From Streptomyces mangrovisoli (GTDB lineage: Bacteria; Actinomycetota; Actinomycetes; Streptomycetales; Streptomycetaceae), in NCBI RefSeq assembly GCF_000974985.2, contig NZ_LAVA02000005.1, positions 94,327 to 158,326 on the forward strand: DNA of 64,000 nucleotides, written 5' to 3'. The notes beneath the pieces were generated by a model. The model made no database searches. It saw only the letters and a list, made by a program, of their open reading frames with translations, and was not told where the DNA came from. The translations under genes and the position numbers were made by a program. Position 1 is the first letter of the stretch. Each line of letters begins with the position of its first letter. This document shows, in pieces, positions 32,549 to 40,387 of the stretch.

Positions 32549-32884
32549 GTGGCCGGCACCCTGAAGAACGTGACCGACGACTCCTTCGACGAGGACGTCC
32601 TCAAGAACGACAAGCCCGTCCTGGTGGACTTCTGGGCCGCCTGGTGCGGTCCGTGCCGTCAGATCGCTCCGTCCCTCGAGGCCATCGCCGCCGAGTACGG
32701 AGACAAGATCGAGATCGTCAAGCTCAACATCGACGAGAACCCGGGCACGGCCGCGAAGTACGGCGTCATGTCGATCCCGACCCTGAACGTCTACCAGGGC
32801 GGCGAGGTCGCCAAGACCATCGTCGGCGCCAAGCCGAAGGCCGCGATCGTGCGCGACCTCGAGGAGTTCATCGTCACCAAGTGA
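32549..32884 (+). CDS. trxA: thioredoxin
   Basis: A 111-residue classical thioredoxin with the active site WCGPC in [17 protein letters not shown], the cis-proline loop [11 protein letters not shown], and a normal length. It reduces protein disulfides using electrons from the adjacent TrxB. The GTG at 32549 has AAGGAG seven bases upstream. The gene ends beside a parS site and a strong terminator. Confidence 0.97.
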   Translation: MAGTLKNVTDDSFDEDVLKNDKPVLVDFWAAWCGPCRQIAPSLEAIAAEYGDKIEIVKLNIDENPGTAAKYGVMSIPTLNVYQGGEVAKTIVGAKPKAAIVRDLEEFIVTK

Positions 32885-32885
32885 C

Positions 32886-32899
32886 GTTTCACGTGAAAC
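32886..32899. other. parS centromere site 8
   Basis: An exact GTTTCACGTGAAAC two bases after the trxA stop codon, just in front of the operon terminator. Confidence 0.95.
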
Positions 32900-32901
32900 A
32901 T

Positions 32902-32935
32902 CGAAGGGGCCGACCCGGAAGGGTCGGCCCCTTCG
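32902..32935. terminator. hairpin terminator of trxBA
   Basis: A perfect 15-bp stem CGAAGGGGCCGACCC (32902-32916) / GGGTCGGCCCCTTCG (32921-32935) with a GGAA tetraloop. It lies between convergent genes and can act in both directions. Confidence 0.88.
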
Positions 32936-32945
32936 CTCTGCCGAC

Positions 32946-33563
32946 TCAGAGCGGCCGAAGCGCTGGTTCCTTCTGTACGGCCCCCAGCAACCGGTCGAGC
33001 GCCATCTCCACGTCTTCCTTCCAGGAGAGCGTGGAGCGCAGCTCCAGCCGCAGCCTGGGGTGTGTGGGGTGCTGCCGGACGGTCTTGAACCCCACGGCGA
33101 GAAGATGGTCGGCCGGAAGAATGCAGGACGGCCCCTTCCACCGGGCGTCGCCGAAGGCCTCGATCGCCTTGAAGCCCCGCCGCAGCAGATCCTTGGCGAC
33201 CGTCTGGACCATCACTCTGCCGAGCCCCTGACCCTGATAACGGGGCAGGATGAAGCTCGTCATCAACTGGACCGCGTCCGGGGAGACGGGGCTGGTGGGG
33301 AAGGCAGTGGAACGCGGGACATAGGCCGGCGGCGCGTAGAGCACAAAGCCCACCGGCACGTCATCGACATAGACGACTCTGCCGCAGGAACCCCAGTCGA
33401 GCAGGACGGCGGAGATCCAGGCTTCCTTCTCCGTGGCCGCCGTGCCCGCCTTTACCGCGGCTTCTCCTCTGACGGGGTCCAGCTCCCAGAAGACGCAGGA
33501 GCGGCAGGGCTGGGGAAGGTCCGCAAGGTTGTCCAGCGTGAGCGGTACAAGCCGACGCCCCAT
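32946..33563 (-). CDS. GNAT family N-acetyltransferase
   Basis: A 205-residue acetyltransferase, position of SCO3888. The acetyl-CoA loop is ILPRYQGQGLGRVMVQTV around residue 115. Preceding strands (VVYVDDVPVGFVLYAPP) are typical of the fold, and CRSCVFWELDP near the N-terminus is conserved in this actinobacterial group. The acceptor is unknown. Downstream it faces the trxBA terminator; upstream lies a possible small overlapping gene. The ATG at 33563 has GAGGAA ten bases upstream. Confidence 0.82.
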   Translation of the reverse strand: MGRRLVPLTLDNLADLPQPCRSCVFWELDPVRGEAAVKAGTAATEKEAWISAVLLDWGSCGRVVYVDDVPVGFVLYAPPAYVPRSTAFPTSPVSPDAVQLMTSFILPRYQGQGLGRVMVQTVAKDLLRRGFKAIEAFGDARWKGPSCILPADHLLAVGFKTVRQHPTHPRLRLELRSTLSWKEDVEMALDRLLGAVQKEPALRPL

Positions 33564-33709
33564 GAAGGCGGTTCCTCGCTTCCTTCGCCCGCTGCGTCGC
33601 GAGCGGCCGTCAGAGCGCTCCGTTCTCTGAGCAGGCTACCGACGAATCCGCCGACGGCCCCCAGGCCGAGGCCCGCGCTCACCAGTCCGGTCCGGCTCAC
33701 CGTTCGCAT
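33452..33709 (-). CDS. possible small membrane protein overlapping the GNAT gene
   Basis: A 85-residue frame whose first 30 residues look real: MRTVSRTGLVSAGLGLGAVG begins a hydrophobic segment, third codon positions are GC-rich there, and GGGAGG lies at good spacing before the ATG. The second half overlaps the GNAT gene by 112 bases in another frame and loses coding character. It could be a short membrane peptide gene read into the GNAT, a translational leader, or chance. Confidence 0.3.
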   Translation of the reverse strand: MRTVSRTGLVSAGLGLGAVGGFVGSLLRERSALTAARDAAGEGSEEPPSWGVGLYRSRWTTLRTFPSPAAPASSGSWTPSEEKPR

Positions 33710-33757
33710 GGCCCCCGCCTCCCCAAGAGGTGTTGCCGGGTGGATGCGCCATACCCG

Positions 33758-33781
33758 ATCGCATCGTATCCACGATGTGAT
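33758..33781. promoter_or_regulatory. imperfect inverted repeat near parB
   Basis: ATCGCATCGT (33758-33767) and ACGATGTGAT (33772-33781) pair over 9 of 10 bases with a 4-base centre, upstream of the small frame/GNAT unit. This may be an operator for that unit. Confidence 0.35.
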
Positions 33782-33806
33782 TCCATCGATACCGGCAGAA
33801 AGCAAA

Positions 33807-33847
33807 GAGCGGACCGTGTTCCGGTACACACCGGACACCGTCCGCTC
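33807..33847 (-). terminator. hairpin terminator of the parAB operon
   Basis: Arms GAGCGGAC...CCGG (33807-33824) and CCGG...GTCCGCTC (33831-33847) pair almost completely with a 6-base loop, 28 bases beyond the parB stop in the direction of transcription. Confidence 0.7.
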
Positions 33848-33874
33848 CACTGCTCGGCGGGGCCTTGCGGAGGA

Positions 33875-34978
33875 TCAGTCCTCCGTCTCCTCCCCACCGC
33901 CGTCGTGCAGGCTCTTCTCGAACACGGGACCCTCACCCGGGGCGAGCGTGCCGAGGATCCGCTCGAGGTCCTCCATGGAGGCGAACTCGACGGTGATCTT
34001 GCCCTTCTTCTGCCCGAGGTCGACCTTCACCCGGGTCTCGAAGCGGTCGGAGAGGCGCGTGGCGAGATCCGTCAGCGCCGGGGAGAGCCGGGCACCGGCA
34101 CGCGGCCCCTTGGCCCGCTGAGGCGCCTCCGGACGCGAACCCATCAGGGTCACGATCTCTTCCACGGCCCGCACCGACAGCCCCTCGGCGACGATCCGGT
34201 GGGCCAGCCGGTCCTGCTCCTCGGAGTCCTCCACCGACAGCAGCGCACGCGCGTGGCCGGCCGAGAGGACACCCGCCGCGACCCGGCGCTGCACGGCCGG
34301 CGAAAGCTTCAGCAGGCGCAGGGTGTTGGAGACCTGCGGGCGGGACCGGCCGATGCGGTCCGCCAGCTGGTCGTGGGTGCAGTTGAAGTCCTTCAGCAGC
34401 TGGTCGTAGGCGGCGGCCTCTTCCAGCGGGTTCAGCTGCGCCCGGTGCAGGTTCTCCAGCAGGGCGTCCAGCAGGAGCTTCTCGTCGTCCGTGGCCCGCA
34501 CGATCGCCGGGATGGCGTCGAGGCCGGCCTCACGGCAGGCCCGCCACCGGCGCTCGCCCATGATGAGCTCGTAGCGCCCGGAGCCGATCTGGCGGACGAC
34601 CACGGGCTGGAGCAGGCCGACCTCCTGGATGGAGGTGACGAGCTCGGCCAGGGCGTCCTCGTCGAAGACCTCGCGAGGCTGCCGCGGGTTCGGCGTGATG
34701 TCGTCGAGAGGGATCTCGGCAAAGTGCGCGCCGACCGGAGACGACGGGGTCTCGCTCAGGCCGAACGCCGAGAAGTCGTCGGAGTCCTGGACCACCGGCG
34801 GCAGGGTGGCCACCTTCGCCGTGGCCAGGCCGCGGTCGGTCAGTGTCGGGACTCCGGCCGAGCCGGAGGACGGGGAAACCGTGCCACCCAGGGCGGCCGG
34901 AGCCACCGTCTTCTCCGTCGGTGCTGCGGGGATCAGTGCGCCGAGTCCACGGCCCAAACCCCTCCGTCGCTCACTCAC
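33875..34978 (-). CDS. parB: chromosome partitioning protein ParB
   Basis: A 367-residue ParB/Spo0J protein. It binds parS sites, spreads on DNA as a CTP-dependent clamp and organises the origin region for segregation, especially in sporulating hyphae. Seen: the N-terminal ParA-contact segment ([14 protein letters not shown]), the ParB/Srx nucleotide domain with NPRQPREVF and GERRWRA (141-147), and the helix-turn-helix around [21 protein letters not shown]-terminal dimerisation domain ends in [18 protein letters not shown]. The GTG start overlaps the parA stop by four bases (GTGA). Many parS sites lie nearby, two of them inside parA and its upstream frame. Confidence 0.97.
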   Translation of the reverse strand: MSERRRGLGRGLGALIPAAPTEKTVAPAALGGTVSPSSGSAGVPTLTDRGLATAKVATLPPVVQDSDDFSAFGLSETPSSPVGAHFAEIPLDDITPNPRQPREVFDEDALAELVTSIQEVGLLQPVVVRQIGSGRYELIMGERRWRACREAGLDAIPAIVRATDDEKLLLDALLENLHRAQLNPLEEAAAYDQLLKDFNCTHDQLADRIGRSRPQVSNTLRLLKLSPAVQRRVAAGVLSAGHARALLSVEDSEEQDRLAHRIVAEGLSVRAVEEIVTLMGSRPEAPQRAKGPRAGARLSPALTDLATRLSDRFETRVKVDLGQKKGKITVEFASMEDLERILGTLAPGEGPVFEKSLHDGGGEETED

Positions 34979-36048
34979 TGCATCCCCTCCACCATGCTCG
35001 GGTCGCTCTGGGCGCCGATGTGGGCGTGCGTCGCGTCATAGCTGACGCCGACACCCCTCAGCGCGATTTCTCGGGCCGCCTCAAGATAGGAGAGGGCACC
35101 GCTCGAACCAGGATCGTAAGTCAGGACCGTCTGCCCATAGCTCGGCGCCTCGGAGATACGGACGGAGCGGGGAATGCTCGTCCGCAGCACCTCGTCGCCG
35201 AAGTGGGTCCGCACCTCTTCCGCCACCTGCGAGGCCAGGCGCGTCCGGCCGTCGTACATGGTGAGCAGGATGGTCGAGACATGAAGGCCGGGGTTGAGGT
35301 GCCCCCGCACCAGGTCGACATTGCGCAGCAGCTGGCCGAGGCCCTCCAGCGCGTAGTACTCGCACTGGATCGGGATCAGGACTTCCTGCCCCGCGACAAG
35401 CGCGTTGACCGTGAGCAGACCGAGCGACGGCGGGCAGTCGATCAGGACATAGTCGAGCGGCTGCTCGTACGCCTGGATGGCCCGCTCGAGACGGCTCTCA
35501 CGTGCCACCAGGGACACCAGCTCGATCTCCGCACCGGCAAGGTCGATCGTCGCCGGGGCACAGAAGAGTCCTTCGACATCCGGGACCGGCTGGACCACGT
35601 CGGCGAGAGGCTTGCTCTCCACCAGCACGTCGTAGATGGAGGGCACCTCGGCGTGGTGGTCGATCCCCAGCGCGGTGGAGGCATTGCCCTGCGGGTCGAG
35701 GTCGATCACCAGCACGCGGCCGCCGTGCAGAGCCAGCGACGCGGCAAGATTGACGGTCGTCGTCGTCTTGCCCACGCCACCCTTCTGGTTGGCGACCACG
35801 ATCACTCGGGTCTGCTCAGGCCGCGGCAGACCCTCGCCGGCGCGACCCAGAGCCTCGACCGCCAGCTGGGCAGCGCGACCGATGGGAGTGTCGTCCATCG
35901 GGGGCGGTGTTTCACGTGAAACATCCATCCCCATCGATTCGGTACGGGGACCGGGGACCGGGTCGGTCATCGGTCCCGCGATGTTGGCGTCGGACCGCAA
36001 GGATTCACTCTCCTCGACTTCAGGCTCGCAATGAACAGAGCCTCCCAT
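34975..36048 (-). CDS. parA: chromosome partitioning ATPase ParA
   Basis: A deviant Walker-type ATPase that forms dynamic assemblies and places ParB-parS complexes. The Walker A is [17 protein letters not shown], the A' and B motifs are [14 protein letters not shown] and [14 protein letters not shown]. The start is uncertain. Starting at the ATG at 36048 gives 357 residues. Starting at the ATG at 35898 ([11 protein letters not shown]) gives 307 residues and puts the Walker lysine at position 44, matching the K44 numbering used for S. coelicolor ParA. The frame stays open to a GTG at 36342 at another parS. The stop overlaps parB. Genes rsmG and jag lie upstream on the same strand. Confidence 0.93.
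   Translation of the reverse strand: MGGSVHCEPEVEESESLRSDANIAGPMTDPVPGPRTESMGMDVSRETPPPMDDTPIGRAAQLAVEALGRAGEGLPRPEQTRVIVVANQKGGVGKTTTTVNLAASLALHGGRVLVIDLDPQGNASTALGIDHHAEVPSIYDVLVESKPLADVVQPVPDVEGLFCAPATIDLAGAEIELVSLVARESRLERAIQAYEQPLDYVLIDCPPSLGLLTVNALVAGQEVLIPIQCEYYALEGLGQLLRNVDLVRGHLNPGLHVSTILLTMYDGRTRLASQVAEEVRTHFGDEVLRTSIPRSVRISEAPSYGQTVLTYDPGSSGALSYLEAAREIALRGVGVSYDATHAHIGAQSDPSMVEGMQ
35909..35922. other. parS centromere site 9 (in the parA 5' region)
   Basis: An exact GTTTCACGTGAAAC ten bases upstream of the short ParA start (35898). In the longer parA frame it is translated as VSRET. ParB bound here would sit on the parA leader. Confidence 0.95.
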
Positions 36049-36444
36049 GTCTTCGGGGTCGTGAACCAGTGAGGCCAGTTCTTCTGTGGAGAAATCCACC
36101 TCTGTGGACAACTCCATTCCCCCTGAGGGGGACGACGTCTCATCCGAAGGCGACACTCCGTCGACGATCCGAGACGGAGCGTCGACCGAGGGAGGCGGAG
36201 TCTTCGCCGCACGGGGCGGAAGACCGGAGGGGCGGGGTTTCTCCCCGGAGGGAGCCGAGGGCTTCCGGTCACGGGGCGCGGCGGCGGCCCGGCCCCGGCT
36301 GATGATGCCGTGCAGCAGTGAGCGACGTTTCACGTGAAACACGATGCACAGCAGCCAAGGCCGGGTTGTCGCGACACTCCGGCATGTACGGGTCGGGCAG
36401 CTTGTGTGGAGTACGCCTCACCCGAAGAAAAGAACTGGAATGGA
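36049..36444 (-). other. parA upstream region
   Basis: Between rsmG and the preferred parA start lie about 400 bases. The leftmost 294 are open in the parA frame and could code for an extra 98 residues rich in Ser and Pro. Codon bias is weaker than in the ATPase part, and a parS site is present. A parAB promoter is expected here, since S. coelicolor has one upstream of parA, but I could not pick hexamers with confidence. Confidence 0.4.
36327..36340. other. parS centromere site 10 (upstream of parA)
   Basis: An exact GTTTCACGTGAAAC at the far upstream end of the open parA frame, about 280 bases before the 36048 start and 105 bases after the rsmG stop. Confidence 0.95.
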
Positions 36445-37161
36445 TCAACGCCGTCGGCGCGTACGGCCCGTGCGGGCCGCCTTGGCCCGCTTCGCCGCGA
36501 ACCGCACACCACCGGGGCTCTCTCCGACCTCCACACGCACCACGGTGGAGAGCGGATCGACGATCCCGTCACCCACTTGGTGGATGGACGTCCCCACCGC
36601 ACCGAGCTTGCTGAGCGCCGTGGACGCGGCCTTCAGCTCCTCCTCGGCGGTGTCGCCCTTGAGGGCCAGCATCTCCCCGTAGGGCCGCAGCAGAGGGATG
36701 CCCCAGGTGGCGAGGCGGTCCAGCGGTGCCACCGCGCGAGCGGTCACGACATGGACCGGCGGCAACTTGCCCATGACCTCCTCGGCCCGACCCCGCATCA
36801 CGGTGACATGGTCGAGGCCCAGCAGCTCGACGACCTCGGTGAGGAAGTTCGTCCGCCGCAGCAGGGGCTCAAGGAGCGTGATCTTCAGATCCTCGCGGAC
36901 GAGGGCCAGGGGGATGCCGGGCAGTCCGGCACCCGAGCCCACGTCGCAGACGGTCACACCGTCCGGCACGACCTCGGAGAGCACCGCACAGTTGAGCAGA
37001 TGCCGCTCCCAGAGGCGGGGCACCTCCCTCGGGCCGATCAGACCGCGCTGCACACCGGCCTCGGCGAGCAGCTCCGCGTAGCGGACCGCATCGGCGAAGC
37101 GTGCACCAAAGACCTCGCGCGCCTGTTCGGGCGCGGGAGGGAGCTCCGCTGCCTCCGTCAC
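36445..37161 (-). CDS. rsmG: 16S rRNA (guanine527-N7)-methyltransferase RsmG
   Basis: A 238-residue SAM-dependent methyltransferase (GidB) that methylates G527 of 16S rRNA; loss gives low-level streptomycin resistance. The SAM loop is VCDVGSGAGLPGIPLA, followed by LLEPLLRRTNFLTEVV and the VVTARAVAPLDRL motif. A basic tail (AAKRAKAARTGRTRRRR) is typical of Streptomyces. GTG start with AAGGA upstream. It lies in the rpmH-to-parB operon; a hairpin separates it from jag. Confidence 0.96.
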   Translation of the reverse strand: MTEAAELPPAPEQAREVFGARFADAVRYAELLAEAGVQRGLIGPREVPRLWERHLLNCAVLSEVVPDGVTVCDVGSGAGLPGIPLALVREDLKITLLEPLLRRTNFLTEVVELLGLDHVTVMRGRAEEVMGKLPPVHVVTARAVAPLDRLATWGIPLLRPYGEMLALKGDTAEEELKAASTALSKLGAVGTSIHQVGDGIVDPLSTVVRVEVGESPGGVRFAAKRAKAARTGRTRRRR

Positions 37162-37231
37162 GGGGACCGTCCTTCCGTACCGCGCCGGCGCTTCGGGCGC
37201 CGACCCTCAGAACTACCAGGCTGACAAAGTT

Positions 37232-37260
37232 CGGCCCCGCCTGCTGCACAGACGGGGCCG
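37232..37260 (-). terminator. hairpin between jag and rsmG
   Basis: CGGCCCCG (37232-37239) / CGGGGCCG (37253-37260), an 8-bp stem with a 13-base loop just beyond the jag stop. It may attenuate transcription from the rpmH side, leaving rsmG-parAB partly independent. Confidence 0.5.
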
Positions 37261-37277
37261 TTGAACCGTAGGACCGC

Positions 37278-37790
37278 TCAGGCGGGCAGCACGACGACGA
37301 AGCGCTGCGGCTCCTCGCCCTCCGACTCGCTGCGCAGGCCGGCGGCCTTGACCGCGTCGTGCACGACCTTGCGCTCGAAGGGGGTCATCGGCTTCAGCTT
37401 CACGGCTTCACCGCTGCTCTTGGCCTCGGCGGCGGCCTTGGCACCCAGCTCGGAGAGCTCGGAGCGCTTCTGGGCCCGGTATCCCGCGATGTCCAGCATC
37501 AGCCGGCTGCGGTCGCCGGTCTCCCGGTGCACCGCCAGACGCGTCAGCTCCTGGAGGGCCTCGAGCACCTCACCGTCGCGCCCGACCAGCTTGTTCAGAT
37601 CGCGGCTGTTGCTGTCGCTGATGATCGAGACGGACGCCCGATCGGCCTCGACGTCCATGTCGATGTCGCCGTCGAGGTCGGCGATGTCCAGCAGACCCTC
37701 GAGGTAGTCCGCCGCGATCTCGCCCTCCTGCTCCAGGCGGGTCAGGGTGTCTGCGCCCTCGGCAGCAGCGGAGGTGGTGCCTTCCGTCAC
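37278..37790 (-). CDS. jag: Jag/KhpB family RNA-binding protein
   Basis: A 170-residue protein with a KH-like domain (KLVGRDGEVLEALQELTRLAV) and a C-terminal R3H domain (MTPFERKVVHDAV, the R-x3-H core). It is the KhpB/Jag protein usually encoded next to yidC; it binds RNA and influences cell elongation in firmicutes. An acidic stretch of about 40 residues precedes the KH domain. GTG start with AAGGAG upstream, 15 bases after yidC. Confidence 0.92.
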   Translation of the reverse strand: MTEGTTSAAAEGADTLTRLEQEGEIAADYLEGLLDIADLDGDIDMDVEADRASVSIISDSNSRDLNKLVGRDGEVLEALQELTRLAVHRETGDRSRLMLDIAGYRAQKRSELSELGAKAAAEAKSSGEAVKLKPMTPFERKVVHDAVKAAGLRSESEGEEPQRFVVVLPA

Positions 37791-37805
37791 GGGATGGGCT
37801 CCTTC

Positions 37806-39125
37806 TTACTTCTTGGACGGGGACTTGGGCCGCTGCGGGCCGCCCTTGCGCTGGCCGGAGGCGGCCTTGCTGCGGGTGCCGGTGCCCGGCTTCGCGGAGG
37901 TGGCCTTCTTGGCCGCGGCGGGGGCGGCGTCCTGCGGCTCGGCGGACTCGGCGGAGTCGGTCGCGTCGTCAGGCTCGTCGGACTTCTCCAGCGAGGTGGA
38001 CGGCGTGGCGTCGTCCACCCCCTTGGCAAGACCGGACTGGCGCTGCGCCTTGCTCTGCCGCTTGGGCTGCTGACGCTTGACCGGAGCCGCGGCCGTGCTC
38101 GTCGTACCGTCCTCGTTCTCCACGGTGACGGCGGTGTCGCTCTTCACCACGGTGCCGTCCGCCTGAGCGGCGAGACCCGCCTTGGTCAGAGCGTTGACGA
38201 ACTTCCGCTCGAACTCGTTGCGGTCGCGGCCCTTGGTGACGATCGCCTTGACGATGGCCTTCTCGCTGCGCCGGCGGACCTTGCCGTGCTGCGTCACGTG
38301 CTTGGTCAGACGCTCCAGGTAGGAGGCCTGAGCCTTGGAACCCGGGGTCGGGTTGTTGTGGATGACGTACATCTGCTGGCCCATGGTCCACACGTTCGTG
38401 GTCAGCCAGTAGATGAGGACACCGACGGGGAAGCGGATGCCGAAGAAGGCGAACATGATCGGGAAGACGTACATCAGCATCTTCTGCTGCTGCATGAACG
38501 GCGTCTTCACCGTCGTGTCGACGTTCTTGGTCATCAGCTGGCGCTGCGTGTAGAACTGCGACCCCGACATCAGCACGATCATGATCGCGGTGACGACGCG
38601 GACGTCCGTCACCGAGGCGCCGAGGGCGGCGACCGTGTCAGCGCTGTCCAGGAACTTCGCGGCGAGCGGAGCGCCGAAGATGTGCGCCTTCTGCGCGCTC
38701 TCCAGCAGGTCCTGGTTGATCACGCCGATGGTCTGACCCGACGCGATGCCGTTGAGCACGTGGTACAGGGCGAAGAAGAACGGCGACTGCGCCAGGATGG
38801 GAAGGCACGAGGAGAGCGGGTTGGTGCCCGCCTCCTTGTACAGCTTCATCATCTCTTCGGACTGGCGCTGCTTGTCGTTCTTGTAGCGCTCCTGGATCTT
38901 CTTCATCTCCGGCTGGAGCGTCTGCATCGCGCGCGTCGCCTTGATCTGCTTCACGAAGAGCGGGATCAGGCAGATACGGATCAGAATCACCAGGGACACG
39001 ATGGACAGGCCCCAGGCCCATCCCGTGTCCGGGCCGAAGATCTTCCCGTACACGGCGTGGAACTGGACGATGACCCAGGAGACGGGTGTCGTGATGAAGC
39101 TGAAAAGACTGGCAATCGTGTCCAC
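37806..39125 (-). CDS. yidC: membrane protein insertase YidC
   Basis: A 439-residue YidC/Oxa1 insertase that places proteins in the membrane alone or with SecYEG. The core has five hydrophobic segments, beginning [20 protein letters not shown]. The cytosolic helical hairpin contains [18 protein letters not shown], and the hydrophilic-groove arginine region [16 protein letters not shown] is present. A long basic and acidic tail of about 150 residues (RKSAKRQ-type, ending [16 protein letters not shown]) may contact ribosomes. GTG start with AAGGAG upstream, directly after yidD. Confidence 0.96.
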   Translation of the reverse strand: MDTIASLFSFITTPVSWVIVQFHAVYGKIFGPDTGWAWGLSIVSLVILIRICLIPLFVKQIKATRAMQTLQPEMKKIQERYKNDKQRQSEEMMKLYKEAGTNPLSSCLPILAQSPFFFALYHVLNGIASGQTIGVINQDLLESAQKAHIFGAPLAAKFLDSADTVAALGASVTDVRVVTAIMIVLMSGSQFYTQRQLMTKNVDTTVKTPFMQQQKMLMYVFPIMFAFFGIRFPVGVLIYWLTTNVWTMGQQMYVIHNNPTPGSKAQASYLERLTKHVTQHGKVRRRSEKAIVKAIVTKGRDRNEFERKFVNALTKAGLAAQADGTVVKSDTAVTVENEDGTTSTAAAPVKRQQPKRQSKAQRQSGLAKGVDDATPSTSLEKSDEPDDATDSAESAEPQDAAPAAAKKATSAKPGTGTRSKAASGQRKGGPQRPKSPSKK

Positions 39126-39128
39126 TAA

Positions 39129-39485
39129 TCATGCTCCTTGGGCATGGGACGGTGTCTCTGCGGCCGGGCTCGACGAGGTGTCAGCCCCGTCGGTGGCCGG
39201 TTCGGCGGCGGAGGTCCCGCCCCTGCGTGCACGCCAGGCGTCACGCAGCATTTCGTGCCATCGCGGGCGCTTGCGCGGCGGGACATGGTCCACGCCGCCG
39301 AGCGACCACGGATTGCACCGCAGGATGCGCCAGGCGGTGAGTGCCGTGCCCTTGATCGCACCGTGCCGGTCGATGGCTGTATAGCCGTAGTGGGAGCACG
39401 ACGGGTAGTACTTGCACACCGGCCCCAGCAGTGGGCTGATGGTCCACTGGTAGATCTTGATCAGAGCCAGCAGCGGGTACTTCAT
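39129..39485 (-). CDS. yidD: membrane protein insertion efficiency factor YidD
   Basis: A 118-residue YidD protein. The conserved core [27 protein letters not shown] with its cysteines, and [22 protein letters not shown], are complete. A tail of about 45 residues is specific to this group. It helps YidC-dependent membrane insertion. It overlaps rnpA by four bases (ATGA) and ends three bases before the yidC start. Confidence 0.95.
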   Translation of the reverse strand: MKYPLLALIKIYQWTISPLLGPVCKYYPSCSHYGYTAIDRHGAIKGTALTAWRILRCNPWSLGGVDHVPPRKRPRWHEMLRDAWRARRGGTSAAEPATDGADTSSSPAAETPSHAQGA

Positions 39486-39853
39486 CGCGCGCCCCCTCCC
39501 AACAGCCGTTGCAGGGCGGCATCCAGGTCTCGGGCCAGCTGTGCATGGTCGGCGTCGCCCGCGCCGGGCAGCGCTCGTACGACTACCAGGCTACCGGGGG
39601 GAAAGAGGACGACCCGCTCCCGCATCAGATGACGCAGTCTGCGCCTGACGCTGTTGCGGACGACCGCCTTGCCCACGGCCTTGCTGACGACGAAACCCGC
39701 ACGCGTCGGGGGAGCGCTCTCCCCAGGCGCGTGCGGGTCCGTGGCACCGCTACGAAAATGGACGACGAGAGTCGGGCGTCCAGCCCGGCGTCCTCGTCGG
39801 ACCGCGGTCGCGAAGTCCTCGCGCCGCCTCAGCCGGTTCTCGGTGGGCAGCAC
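39482..39853 (-). CDS. rnpA: ribonuclease P protein component
   Basis: A 123-residue protein subunit of RNase P, which matures tRNA 5' ends with the RNA subunit encoded elsewhere. The conserved RNR-type basic helix is [17 protein letters not shown], and the N-terminal [14 protein letters not shown] is typical. GTG start. It lies 21 bases after rpmH in the universal rpmH-rnpA pair. Confidence 0.96.
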   Translation of the reverse strand: MLPTENRLRRREDFATAVRRGRRAGRPTLVVHFRSGATDPHAPGESAPPTRAGFVVSKAVGKAVVRNSVRRRLRHLMRERVVLFPPGSLVVVRALPGAGDADHAQLARDLDAALQRLLGGGAR

Positions 39854-39874
39854 GACGGCATGACCTGACCGGGA

Positions 39875-40012
39875 TCAGGCGGACAGACGGGCGCGACCCT
39901 TGCTACGGCGGGACGCGAGAATCGCGCGGCCGGCACGGGTGCGCATACGCAGCCGGAAGCCGTGGGTCTTCGCGCGACGACGGTTGTTCGGCTGGAAGGT
40001 GCGCTTGCTCAC
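39875..40012 (-). CDS. rpmH: 50S ribosomal protein L34
   Basis: A 45-residue L34 ([18 protein letters not shown], ending GRARLSA), very basic and of the usual length. The GTG at 40012 is the family start; a longer open frame upstream is not used. It is the first gene of the leftward operon that runs to parB and diverges from dnaA. Confidence 0.97.
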   Translation of the reverse strand: MSKRTFQPNNRRRAKTHGFRLRMRTRAGRAILASRRSKGRARLSA

Positions 40013-40387
40013 TCGGGGGCTCCAGAAATTTATCGGTAGTGGCGGGGTGCCGTCCTGGCTGTCACCGTGCGCCCACGAGTAGCTCGCAGTAACGCCCGTG
40101 TGCACCGCTTCCCGATCACCTGACGCGATCTGTGCCCATCGGAGGCAGGCGGCAGCAGCCATCGACAACTCGACCTGGTTACGGTACGCGGGGCTACGCC
40201 ATCCGGTCAAACCAGGAGCCACGGAGAGACACTGTCCACAGGCTGGGGACAACAACTTGAACCGCACCACCCACGCTGACTACCGTGGCTGAACTCTGAT
40301 TCGTTCCGTTATCCCCACCCGACCCGATTTACATCCCGATCCGTCTCACGATCACACGTTCGTGGGACCAGCGAGAGAGCGTGCCCT
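40013..40387. other. rpmH/dnaA divergent spacer
   Basis: A 375-base spacer holding the promoters of the leftward rpmH operon and of dnaA. Two DnaA-box-like sequences are present: CTGTCCACA (40232-40240), just upstream of the dnaA -35, and TTATCCCCA (40309-40317), downstream of the -10. Autoregulation by DnaA is therefore likely, as described for S. coelicolor dnaA. No coding frame is supported. Confidence 0.65.
40257..40286 (+). promoter_or_regulatory. dnaA promoter
   Basis: -35 TTGAAC (40257-40262), an 18-base spacer and -10 TACCGT (40281-40286), about 100 bases upstream of the dnaA GTG, flanked by two DnaA-box-like sequences. Confidence 0.5.
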
